Shown here: positions 1 to 5,425 of the stretch, piece after piece
Layout: every line of letters begins with the position of its first letter
Numbering within the stretch: the first letter of the stretch is position 1
Assembly (NCBI GenBank): GCA_937952095.1
Contig: CALFYG010000166.1
Coordinates: 1 to 5,425 of the forward strand
Origin: an uncultured Micrococcales bacterium
GTDB lineage: Bacteria; Actinomycetota; Actinomycetes; S36-B12; UBA10799
Reading direction: 5' to 3'
DNA: 5,425 bases
The notes under the pieces: generated by a model
Database searches by the model: none
What the model was told of the DNA's origin: nothing
What the model saw: only the letters and a program-made list of their open reading frames with translations
Translations under genes and position numbers: made by a program

Positions 1-996
1 GGGGACGATGAACACCTCCACGCGACGCCCGGCTCCGGGCTGCAAACCCTCAGCCCGGCACGCCAGCAGTGTCCGGTCCGTGCCGAGGCCGAAGCCGATA
101 CCCGTCATGTCGGGCCCGCCGAGCGATGCCATCAGACCGTCGTAGCGACCCCCGCCGCCGATACCGGACTGGGCACCGAGTGCCGGGTGGTCGAACTCGA
201 ACGTCGTGCGGGTGTAGTAGTCCAGGCCGCGCACGAGCCGCGGGTTGAGCACGAAGCGCACCCCCAGCGCGGTGAGGGCCTGCTGGACTCGCGTGAAGTG
301 CTCACGGCACTCGTCGCACAGATGATCCGGGGGCAGAGGGGCGTCGGTGAGAAGCACCCGGATCTCCGCGCGCTTGTCATCAAGGACCCGCAGCGGATTG
401 ATGCGCGCCCGCTGCGCGGTGGCCTCATCCAGCGGCAGTCCGGCGAGGAACTCCTGCAGCACCTCGCGGTAGACCGGTCGGCACTCCTTGCACCCGATCG
501 ACGACAGGTCGAGTCGGTAACCGCGCAGACCCAGTCGCCGGTACCCCTCGTCGGCGACGGCGATCACTTCGGCGTCCAGCAGCGGATCGTCCACCCCGAT
601 GGCTTCGACGCCGACTTGTTGCAGTTGGCGGTATCGGCCCTGTTGCGGCCGTTCGGCGCGGAAGAAGGGCCCTGCGTACCACAACTTCACCGGCAGGGAT
701 CCGCGGTGCAGATTGTGTTCGAGGACCGATCGCATCACCCCGGCCGTACCCTCAGGCCGCAGGGACAGGGAACGGTCTCCCCGGTCGGTGAAGGTGTACA
801 TCTCTTTGCTGACCACGTCTGTGCTCTCGCCGACGCCGCGCACGAACACCGCGGTGTCCTCGAACACGGGGAGTTCGATGTAGCCGTATCCGGCGAGTTC
901 GGCGCTGTGGCCGAGCGTCGTGCGCACAGCCAGGAAGTCGGCGGAATCTGGCGGCAGGTATTCCGGAACCCCGCGAGGGGCCTGCAATTGGCTCAC
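1..996 (-). CDS. hisS: Histidyl-tRNA synthetase, N-terminal 332 residues (3' end beyond the left edge)
   Basis: Cytoplasmic class II aminoacyl-tRNA synthetase that activates histidine with ATP and charges tRNA-His. My reading of the minus strand is open from a GTG at 996 to the window edge. It shows LRPEGT at residues 79-84, class II motif 2 (FFRAERPQ, Arg113) followed by GRYRQLQQ, the histidine-specific motif LVRGLDYYTR (residues 254-263, including the catalytic-type Arg256), the GGGGRYDGL motif (280-288), and motif 3 as GFGLGTDR (301-308). The family is usually about 420-430 residues, so roughly 90-100 C-terminal residues, the anticodon-binding domain, are cut off. The GTG start is supported by the GTGA overlap with the upstream hydrolase stop (996-993) and by the family-typical opening APRGVPEYLPPDS. 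No strong Shine-Dalgarno precedes it, so translational coupling is likely. The insertion domain carries CKEC (169-172) and CDEC (227-230), a possible metal-binding pair. Confidence 0.97.
   Translation of the reverse strand, partial: MSQLQAPRGVPEYLPPDSADFLAVRTTLGHSAELAGYGYIELPVFEDTAVFVRGVGESTDVVSKEMYTFTDRGDRSLSLRPEGTAGVMRSVLEHNLHRGSLPVKLWYAGPFFRAERPQQGRYRQLQQVGVEAIGVDDPLLDAEVIAVADEGYRRLGLRGYRLDLSSIGCKECRPVYREVLQEFLAGLPLDEATAQRARINPLRVLDDKRAEIRVLLTDAPLPPDHLCDECREHFTRVQQALTALGVRFVLNPRLVRGLDYYTRTTFEFDHPALGAQSGIGGGGRYDGLMASLGGPDMTGIGFGLGTDRTLLACRAEGLQPGAGRRVEVFIVP
993..996 (-). other. GTGA stop/start overlap coupling the hydrolase gene to hisS
   Basis: On the minus strand the bases GTGA contain the hisS start codon GTG (996-994) and the hydrolase stop codon TGA (995-993). 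No clear Shine-Dalgarno is seen in the preceding 20 bases (CCGGGGCGTGGACT). HisRS initiation therefore probably depends on ribosomes terminating on the hydrolase gene. Confidence 0.85.
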
Positions 997-1709
997 AGTC
1001 CACGCCCCGGAGGCTGCTCGAGGTGGTGGTCACGGGCTTGGGCGAGGAAGGGGTTCCCCGCCAACTCGCGGCCGATGCTCGTCTGCTCACCGTGACCCGG
1101 CAGGACGATCATCTCCTCCGGCTGCGGCAGGACCACCTGCGCCAGGGACCGCATCATGGCGTCTGTGTCCCCGCCCGGCAGATCGGTACGGCCGATCGAG
1201 CCGGCGAAGAGCAGGTCCCCCGAGTACATGATCGGGGGCACATCACCATCGGCGTCGGTGATGAAAACCGTCGAGCCCGGCGTGTGTCCGGGGGCATGCC
1301 GGACACCGAAGCGCAGCCCTGCCAACTCCACATCGGTCTGGTCCGTGAGCTCTCGCACGTCATCGGGCTCGGAGAACTGCAGGCGCCCGCCGGTCATCTG
1401 CTCGAACATGACGCGGGTGTCACCGGAGATCCCGGCCATCGGGTCGGCCAGCAGGTGTCGGTCAGCGGGATGAATGTAGGCCGGAACGTCGCGCGCCTCA
1501 CACACCGGGGTCACCGACCACATGTGGTCCAGGTGCCCGTGTGTCACCAACACCGCGACCGGCTGCAGCCGGTTCTCCCGGACCACCTCGTCGACTCCCG
1601 GCATGGCATCCTTCCCGGGGTCGATCACGATGCACTCCTGCCCCGGACCGGTGGCCACGACGAAGCAGTTCGTACCCCAGGGGCCGGCGGGGAAACCTGC
1701 GATCAACAC
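993..1709 (-). CDS. Metallo-beta-lactamase-fold hydrolase, glyoxalase II-like
   Basis: Complete 238-residue soluble hydrolase of the metallo-beta-lactamase fold, in the hydroxyacylglutathione hydrolase-like branch. The binuclear metal site is intact: THGHLDH at residues 56-62 (His57, His59, Asp61, His62), APGHTPGS with His142, SGDLLF with Asp165, and LPGHGEQT with His206. There is no signal peptide or membrane segment. It matches in position and character Rv2581c of M. tuberculosis, annotated as a possible glyoxalase II. Actinobacteria generally use mycothiol rather than glutathione, so S-D-lactoylglutathione is doubtful as the natural substrate, and a thioester of another thiol is possible (inference). 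The start is GTG at 1709, giving the family-typical opening LIAGFPAGPWGTNC. A TAGGCT -10-like hexamer ends eight bases upstream, so the message may be leaderless. Its stop overlaps the hisS start by four bases, indicating one transcript and coupled translation. Confidence 0.93.
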   Translation of the reverse strand: MLIAGFPAGPWGTNCFVVATGPGQECIVIDPGKDAMPGVDEVVRENRLQPVAVLVTHGHLDHMWSVTPVCEARDVPAYIHPADRHLLADPMAGISGDTRVMFEQMTGGRLQFSEPDDVRELTDQTDVELAGLRFGVRHAPGHTPGSTVFITDADGDVPPIMYSGDLLFAGSIGRTDLPGGDTDAMMRSLAQVVLPQPEEMIVLPGHGEQTSIGRELAGNPFLAQARDHHLEQPPGRGL

Positions 1710-1716
1710 ACATACC

Positions 1717-1722
1717 AGCCTA
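1717..1722 (-). promoter_or_regulatory. Possible -10 element (TAGGCT) for the hydrolase-hisS operon
   Basis: TAGGCT on the minus strand fits the actinobacterial housekeeping -10 pattern TANNNT. Seven bases (GGTATGT) separate it from the GTG start codon at 1709, so transcription would begin at or next to the start codon and the mRNA would be leaderless. No Shine-Dalgarno precedes the GTG, which agrees. No convincing -35 hexamer is seen at 16-18 bp. A six-base match with four loose positions is weak evidence by itself. Confidence 0.4.
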
Positions 1723-1738
1723 TCCGTGACACATGACG

Positions 1739-1758
1739 GTGCCGGATTCCGGCGGCAC
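1739..1758. repeat. Nested inverted repeats between the divergent promoters
   Basis: Two overlapping perfect inverted repeats are present. GCCGGA (1741-1746) and TCCGGC (1748-1753) are separated by one base, and GTGCCG (1739-1744) and CGGCAC (1753-1758) are separated by eight. They lie between the two candidate -10 elements, in the space where both -35 regions would fall. This is a reasonable place for an operator acting on both directions. Short GC palindromes also occur by chance in DNA this rich in G and C. Confidence 0.4.
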
Positions 1759-1759
1759 G

Positions 1760-1765
1760 TAGACT
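1760..1765 (+). promoter_or_regulatory. Possible -10 element (TAGACT) for the isomerase-DUF349 operon
   Basis: TAGACT fits the actinobacterial TANNNT -10 pattern. It would place the transcription start near 1772-1773 and leave a 5' leader of about 41 bases before the ATG at 1814. No good -35 match is visible at normal spacing. Confidence 0.4.
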
Positions 1766-1804
1766 CCCTCTAGCCACCGTTGCTCCGCGGGCGGCGGCTC
1801 ACTT

Positions 1805-1810
1805 GGGAGG
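1805..1810 (+). promoter_or_regulatory. Ribosome binding site (GGGAGG) of the isomerase gene
   Basis: GGGAGG is complementary to the 3' end of 16S rRNA and is followed after only three bases (ATC) by the ATG at 1814. The spacing is short, but it is the only strong Shine-Dalgarno in the leader and it fixes this start codon. The resulting N-terminus is a basic stretch followed by a membrane helix, as expected for the family. Confidence 0.65.
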
Positions 1811-1813
1811 ATC

Positions 1814-2650
1814 ATGGCCACGAAGAAGCGCCGCCAGGAACTCGCGCGCGCGAAGGCGGAGCGACAGGCGCAGAGGCGCGCCCAGGCCGCCGCCCGCGCA
1901 CGTCGCAACCGGATCATAGGGATCGCCGCCGCCGGTCTGGTGGTGGCCGGCGCGATCGCCTGGGCGGCATGGCCGAGTTCGACGGAGCAGGCGGGCGCCG
2001 AGGCTGAGCCGGAGGCATCGCCCACGGCCGCCCCGAGTGAGACGGTCGCCGCCACCCCTGGACCCGTGGCAACTCCCGCCGGTGTCACGTGCAAGGATCC
2101 CGGGGAACCTCGGCAGGACACCCGTACCTGGGACAAACCCGCCCCGCAGAACCTCAGCGGAGAGGTCACCTGGGTCTTGAACACCAACTGTGGCCGGATC
2201 ACCGTCGCGCTCGACGCCGATGCCGCACCGAAGAACGTGGACGCGCTGGCCTTCCTCACCGACGAGGGGTACTACTCGGGCAACTACTGCCACCGGCTCA
2301 CGACCTCGGGGATCTTCGTGTTGCAGTGCGGTTCCCCGGGCTCAGACGGAACCGGGGACGTCGGATTCACAGTTCCGGACGAGAACCTGCCCAAGGACGG
2401 ACAGGACAACTACCCCGCAGGGACGGTCGCCATGGCCAACCGCGGCGCGGACACCGCGAGCAGTCAGTTCTTCCTCGTCTACAAGGACACCACCCTGCCG
2501 CCGAACTACACGTCGGTGGGCAGAATCACCGGTGGTCTCGACGTAGTGAAGTACGTTGCGGCAGGCGGGGTGGAGCCGGGATCATCGGATGCATCAGATG
2601 GTCCGCCGGCACAGCCTATTGTGATCAAGACGGCCCAGATCGAGAACTAG
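1814..2650 (+). CDS. ppiB: Membrane-anchored cyclophilin-type peptidyl-prolyl cis-trans isomerase
   Basis: A 278-residue isomerase of Xaa-Pro bonds, predicted to act outside the membrane. Residues 1-33 are very rich in Arg, Lys, Ala and Gln. Residues 34-53 form a single hydrophobic helix (IIGIAAAGLVVAGAIAW) without a cleavage or lipobox signal, giving an N-in anchor. Residues 54-92 are a low-complexity Ala/Pro/Glu/Thr linker. The cyclophilin domain spans about 115-275. Its catalytic Arg161 sits in YCHRL, Phe168 and Gln171 in IFVLQCG, then MAN (207-209) and SQFF (217-220). The positions matching human cyclophilin A Trp121 and His126 appear to be Thr227 and Tyr232, by my own alignment. Four cysteines (93, 126, 159, 172) lie in the external part and might form disulfides. 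It corresponds to Rv2582 (PpiB) of M. tuberculosis by context and architecture. It heads a probable two-gene operon with the DUF349 gene seven bases downstream. Confidence 0.94.
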   Translation: MATKKRRQELARAKAERQAQRRAQAAARARRNRIIGIAAAGLVVAGAIAWAAWPSSTEQAGAEAEPEASPTAAPSETVAATPGPVATPAGVTCKDPGEPRQDTRTWDKPAPQNLSGEVTWVLNTNCGRITVALDADAAPKNVDALAFLTDEGYYSGNYCHRLTTSGIFVLQCGSPGSDGTGDVGFTVPDENLPKDGQDNYPAGTVAMANRGADTASSQFFLVYKDTTLPPNYTSVGRITGGLDVVKYVAAGGVEPGSSDASDGPPAQPIVIKTAQIEN

Positions 2651-2653
2651 GGA
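2649..2653 (+). promoter_or_regulatory. Ribosome binding site (AGGGA) of the DUF349 gene
   Basis: AGGGA overlaps the TAG stop of the isomerase gene and lies four bases before the ATG at 2658. The arrangement suggests reinitiation by ribosomes finishing the isomerase. Confidence 0.5.
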
Positions 2654-2657
2654 CACC

Positions 2658-3923
2658 ATGACCGAGCAGACATCCACACCGGGCCCCGCACCGGCCGAGA
2701 ATTTCGGCCGCGTGGGCGAGGACGGCACGGTCTACCTGCGTCTGCCCGATGGCAGCGAACGTCCAGTCGGACAGTTCGCCGCAGGAACCCCCGAGGAGGC
2801 CCTGCACTACTACGCCGGGAAGTACAACGACCTCAGCCAGTCGCTGGAACTCACCGCGACCCGCTTGGCGGACAACAAGTGTTCGCCGCGTGACGCCCTG
2901 GCCGTTGCCGGCAAGGCACGCCACGCACTCGAGGAACCCGCATTCATCGGCGACATCTCGCTGCTCATGGCCCGCATCGGGCAACTCGAGGTGCTTGCCC
3001 ACATCCGCCAGCAGATCCTCGAGGAGGAGCGCAAAGCCGCCCGCGAACAGGCGCAGCAGGCCCGCGAGGCGATCGTGGTGGAGGCGGAGCAACTGGCGAC
3101 GTCCACGGCATGGAAGCAGACCGGCGAGAAGTTCCGGGAACTTGTGGACCAGTGGAAGGCACTCCCCAAGCCCACCGCTGATCAACGCGAACTCACCGAC
3201 GCGCAGTGGGAACGCTTCCGTACCGCACGTCGGACCTTCGACAAGGCGCGCAAGATCCACCGCGAGGAGCAGGACAAGCGGCGCGCCGCGGCCGTGGCCG
3301 CCAAGACCGAACTGGCCGAGAAGGCCGAGGCCCTTGCCGACTCCACCGACTGGCAGAACACCGCGAACGCTTTCCGCGAGTTGATGGAGCAGTGGAAGAA
3401 GGCCGGCTTCGCCGGGAAGAAGGACGACGACGCCCTGTGGCAGCGGTTCCGCGGTGCCCAGGAGAAGTTCTTCACCGCACGCAAGGACACCTACAACGCC
3501 CGGGACTCCGAACAGAAGGAGAACCTGGCCAAGAAGCGGGCGCTCATCGCCAAGGCGGAGGAACTCCTCCCGGTCAAAGACGCCAAGGCAGCCCGCCGTG
3601 CCTTCCGGGAGATCCAGGGCGAGTGGGCTGAGATCGGTCACGTCCCTCGCGCCGACAAGCGCAAGATCGACACGAAATTGCGGGCCGTGGACGACGCAAT
3701 CCGTTCCGCGGAGACTGCCGCGTGGCGGCGCAGCAACCCGGAGATCCGGGATCGCGCACAGGGCCTCGTCGACGCGTACCGCGCCTCGGTGACGAAGCTC
3801 GAGGCCGCACTCGCTGCAGCCAAGGAGTCCGGCGACGAGAAGAAGATCGCCGATGCGGAGCAGAGCCTCAACCAGCAACGTCTGATGCTCGAGTCGGCGG
3901 AGCAGAGCCTCTCGACGCTCTAG
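2658..3923 (+). CDS. DUF349 triple-repeat protein
   Basis: A 421-residue, highly charged, predominantly helical protein with no signal peptide or membrane segment, hence cytoplasmic. Residues about 15-45 form a small N-terminal segment (FGRVGEDGTVYLRLPDGSE) typical of actinobacterial members. Three DUF349 helical repeats follow at about 140-208, 213-282 and 290-357. They are marked by FRELVDQWK (159-167), FRELMEQWK (239-247) and the diverged FREIQGEWA (316-324), with WERFR and WQRFR in the second helices of the first two repeats. Residues 120-140 and 370-420 look like coiled coil, rich in Glu, Lys, Ala and Gln. No enzymatic motif is visible, and the molecular function of DUF349 proteins is not securely known. 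The gene follows the isomerase by seven bases and converges on rel, an order also found in other Actinobacteria such as Streptomyces. A scaffold or nucleic-acid-associated role is only a guess from the helical repeats. Confidence 0.9.
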   Translation: MTEQTSTPGPAPAENFGRVGEDGTVYLRLPDGSERPVGQFAAGTPEEALHYYAGKYNDLSQSLELTATRLADNKCSPRDALAVAGKARHALEEPAFIGDISLLMARIGQLEVLAHIRQQILEEERKAAREQAQQAREAIVVEAEQLATSTAWKQTGEKFRELVDQWKALPKPTADQRELTDAQWERFRTARRTFDKARKIHREEQDKRRAAAVAAKTELAEKAEALADSTDWQNTANAFRELMEQWKKAGFAGKKDDDALWQRFRGAQEKFFTARKDTYNARDSEQKENLAKKRALIAKAEELLPVKDAKAARRAFREIQGEWAEIGHVPRADKRKIDTKLRAVDDAIRSAETAAWRRSNPEIRDRAQGLVDAYRASVTKLEAALAAAKESGDEKKIADAEQSLNQQRLMLESAEQSLSTL

Positions 3924-3953
3924 CGAGGGTGGGCAGGCTGCGGGCGGAGTGCT

Positions 3954-4002
3954 CCCCGTGAGTCGTCGGTACCCCCGTGAGTCGTCGGTACCCCCGTGAG
4001 TC
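3954..4002 (+). repeat. 19-bp tandem direct repeat, about 2.6 copies (array 1)
   Basis: The unit CCCCGTGAGTCGTCGGTAC occurs perfectly at 3954-3972 and 3973-3991, and its first 11 bases recur at 3992-4002, where the match ends. Within it GTGAG occurs three times (3958, 3977, 3996) and GGTAC twice (3968, 3987). Confidence 0.95.
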
Positions 4003-4063
4003 ATGGACGTTCGCAGGACTCTCACCGCAGTACCCAACCCTCACCGGAGTACCGAACCCTCAC
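3958..4063. terminator. Long imperfect hairpin, possible bidirectional terminator
   Basis: The 43-base arms 3958-4000 and 4021-4063 can pair at about 31 of 43 positions by my hand count, with a 20-base loop (4001-4020). All five pentamer blocks pair perfectly and the spacers mostly do not. Its place between two convergent genes suits transcription termination in both directions. Actinobacterial terminators often lack the U-tract, as this one does. The regular mismatched spacers and the tandem arrangement are unusual for a simple terminator, so a protein-binding role remains possible. Confidence 0.45.
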
Positions 4064-4065
4064 CG
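4021..4065 (-). repeat. 19-bp tandem repeat, inverted relative to array 1 (array 2)
   Basis: The units CTCACCGCAGTACCCAACC (4021-4039) and CTCACCGGAGTACCGAACC (4040-4058) differ at two positions, and a third partial copy CTCACCG follows at 4059-4065. Read on the minus strand, array 2 has the same grammar as array 1: GTGAG three times and GGTAC twice, with the same 5- and 4-base spacers, but different spacer sequence. Confidence 0.92.
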
Positions 4066-4119
4066 CTGCGTGGCCAAATCGGTGCGGTGGTTCGAAGGCG
4101 TGCAGGTCGCTCCGAGCCG

Positions 4120-5425
4120 CTAGACCCGCTTCGCGTCGAAAACGCCTTCAACCCCCCGCACACCCTTCAGCACGGCACCGAGATGGGCCGGATCGGCCAT
4201 CTCAAAAGTGAACCGGGAGATCGCGATGCGGTCACGGTTCGTCGTGGAGGTGGCGGACAGGATGTTCACGTGGTGGTCCGAAAGGACCCGGGTGACATCC
4301 GACAGCAAGCGCGCCCTGTCCAGAGCCTCCACCTGGATGTTGACCAGGAACACCGACTCGGCGCTCGGCCTCCAGGTCACCTCCACCAGTCGGTCCTCCT
4401 GCTGCGCCAACTGCGGGAAGTTCACGCAGTCCTTCCGGTGGACGGACACCCCGTTGCCCCGGGTCACGAAGCCGACGATGTCGTCGCCCGGAACCGGCGT
4501 GCAGCACTTGCTCAGCCGCACCCATACGTCGTCCGCGGCTGCCACCACGACCCCGGGATCACCCGACGGTCCGGACCGGATGGACGGTGGCGGCGTCTCT
4601 TCCTCGGTGTCGTCCGCGGCGGCTTCGGTGCCACCTCGGCCGGCGATCAAGCGGTCGACCACGACCGAGGCGTCGACTTTGCTCTCCCCGATCGCCGCGT
4701 AGAGCGCACTGACGTCGGACATCCGGTAGTAGGCGGCGATGCTGAGCAGATCCGGGGTGTTGAGCAGACGCTGCATGGGCAGGGACCGTCGTCGCAACTC
4801 TCGCAACAGGGCGTCCTTGCCGTGCTCCACCGCCTCCTCTCGGCGTTCCCGGGAGAACCATGCGCGGATCTTGCTGCGAGCACGCGGGGAGGCGACGAAG
4901 GTCAGCCAGTCGCGTGACGGACCCTGCCCCTGCGTCTTCGACGTGAAGATCTCGACGGTGTCGCCATTGTCGAGCCGGGACTCCAGGGGCACGAGTTTGC
5001 CGTTGACGCGCGCACCGATCGTCCGGTGCCCGACCTCCGTGTGCACCGAATAGGCGAAGTCGACCGGCGTCGACCCGGCGGGCAGGGAGATGACGTCGCC
5101 CTTCGGCGTGAAGACGAACAACTCCCCCGTGCCGAGTTCGTAGCGCAGGCCGTCGAGGAACTCGTCCGGATCCTCGGTCTCCCGCTGCCACTCCAGCAAC
5201 TGTCTGAGCCAGGCGAACTCGTCCGGCCCGGTGTCCACGCCGCTGCGGCCCTGCTTGTACCGCCAGTGTGCCGCGACGCCGTACTCGGCCTGCTGGTGCA
5301 TCTCCTGGGTGCGGATCTGTACCTCGACGGGTTTGCCTTCCGGACCGATCACGGTGGTGTGCAGCGAGCGGTACACGCCGTACCGCGGGCTGGCGATGTA
5401 GTCCTTGAACCGCCCTGGCACCGGG
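4120..5425 (-). CDS. relA: Bifunctional (p)ppGpp synthetase/hydrolase Rel, C-terminal 434 residues (5' end beyond the right edge)
   Basis: Ribosome-associated stringent-response enzyme that makes (p)ppGpp from ATP and GDP/GTP and, in bifunctional members, hydrolyses it. The reading frame is open to the right edge and ends at TAG (4122-4120). Counting from the GTG codon at 5421, which is internal and not the true start, the fragment holds the end of the synthetase domain (RFKD 4-7, YRSLHTTVIGP, EVQIRT 33-38, AEYGVAAHW 45-53). A TGS domain follows (about 98-161, with VDFAYSVHTEVGHR), then a helical region (165-260) and an acidic Pro-rich linker (264-290). Next come the zinc-finger-like CC region (Cys306, Cys307, His328, Cys332) and an ACT domain (about 355-433). 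RFKD is the RxKD form known from bifunctional Rel/SpoT, as opposed to the ExDD form of synthetase-only RelA, so an active hydrolase domain is expected upstream. About 350 N-terminal residues are missing. The gene converges on the DUF349 gene. Confidence 0.96.
   Translation of the reverse strand, partial: PVPGRFKDYIASPRYGVYRSLHTTVIGPEGKPVEVQIRTQEMHQQAEYGVAAHWRYKQGRSGVDTGPDEFAWLRQLLEWQRETEDPDEFLDGLRYELGTGELFVFTPKGDVISLPAGSTPVDFAYSVHTEVGHRTIGARVNGKLVPLESRLDNGDTVEIFTSKTQGQGPSRDWLTFVASPRARSKIRAWFSRERREEAVEHGKDALLRELRRRSLPMQRLLNTPDLLSIAAYYRMSDVSALYAAIGESKVDASVVVDRLIAGRGGTEAAADDTEEETPPPSIRSGPSGDPGVVVAAADDVWVRLSKCCTPVPGDDIVGFVTRGNGVSVHRKDCVNFPQLAQQEDRLVEVTWRPSAESVFLVNIQVEALDRARLLSDVTRVLSDHHVNILSATSTTNRDRIAISRFTFEMADPAHLGAVLKGVRGVEGVFDAKRV

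Larger units (their letters stand above)
3924..4119. other. Convergent intergenic region (196 bp) between the DUF349 gene and rel
   Basis: No coding region is supported here. It contains a G-rich stretch just after the DUF349 stop (3927-3949), two repeat arrays in inverted orientation (3954-4002 and 4021-4065), and a further small inverted repeat CACCGC/GCGGTG (4061-4066 and 4084-4089) on the rel side. There is no run of T on either strand that would make a classical intrinsic terminator. Confidence 0.8.

Noticed and set aside
187..1095. 302-codon open frame on the plus strand opposite hisS
   Set aside because: It is a GC-bias shadow of hisS and the end of the hydrolase gene. The minus-strand frame carries all the HisRS motifs.
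1023..1736. 237-codon open frame on the plus strand opposite the hydrolase gene
   Set aside because: It mirrors the hydrolase coding frame and has no ribosome binding site or domain. The minus-strand frame has the full metal-ligand set.
3927..3949. G-rich stretch after the DUF349 stop as a possible G-quadruplex
   Set aside because: Only three runs of GGG are present and the fourth run is GG, so a stable three-tier quadruplex is unlikely. G-rich stretches are common in this background.
2625..4037. 470-codon open frame on the minus strand opposite the DUF349 gene
   Set aside because: It is antisense to a gene with clear family motifs, runs through the intergenic repeat arrays, has low-complexity Leu/Gly/Val-rich composition and shows no recognisable domain. 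Long antisense frames are expected in DNA with this third-position GC bias.
3954..4065. The repeat arrays as a CRISPR array
   Set aside because: The period is only 19 bp, spacers are 4-5 bases, the two halves are inverted and no cas gene is present.
4061..4089. CACCGC/GCGGTG inverted repeat as the rel terminator
   Set aside because: The stem is six base pairs with a 17-base loop and no T-run, too weak to call a terminator by itself.
4003..4917. 304-codon open frame on the plus strand starting inside the repeat region and running opposite rel
   Set aside because: The region from 4120 on is antisense to unmistakable Rel sequence, and the upstream part is non-coding repeat. No Shine-Dalgarno precedes the ATG.

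Overview
The window is a GC-rich, gene-dense chromosomal segment. It most likely comes from an actinobacterium: the coding regions are strongly G/C-biased at third positions, GTG starts are used, and the gene order matches the hisS / metallo-hydrolase / cyclophilin / rel neighbourhood known from Mycobacterium tuberculosis (Rv2580c to Rv2583c) and, with a DUF349 gene added, from other Actinobacteria. No species can be named from this sequence alone. I see no mobile element, CRISPR array, tRNA or rRNA.

Layout from left to right. (1) Bases 1-996, minus strand: the first 332 codons of histidyl-tRNA synthetase (hisS); its C-terminal anticodon-binding domain lies beyond the left edge. (2) 993-1709, minus: a complete 238-residue glyoxalase II-like metallo-beta-lactamase-fold hydrolase. 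Its stop overlaps the hisS start by four bases (GTGA), so the two form a translationally coupled pair. (3) 1710-1813: a compact divergent intergenic region with a possible promoter for each direction and nested inverted repeats between them. (4) 1814-2650, plus: a membrane-anchored extracytoplasmic cyclophilin-type peptidyl-prolyl isomerase. (5) 2658-3923, plus: a 421-residue protein with three DUF349 repeats, seven bases downstream and probably in the same operon. (6) 3924-4119: a convergent intergenic region dominated by two 19-nt-period arrays in inverted orientation. (7) 4120-5425, minus: the C-terminal 434 residues of a long Rel/SpoT-type (p)ppGpp enzyme; its hydrolase domain and most of its synthetase domain lie beyond the right edge.

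The genes concern translation and its stress control. HisRS charges tRNA-His, Rel senses uncharged tRNA on the ribosome and makes or degrades (p)ppGpp, the isomerase assists folding outside the membrane, and the hydrolase and DUF349 protein have no securely known substrate or role. This is a conserved core region rather than an accessory island. The least expected element is not a gene. It is the symmetric pair of GTGAG/GGTAC arrays between the convergent DUF349 and rel genes, which could form a long imperfect hairpin and act as a bidirectional terminator or as a protein-binding array.
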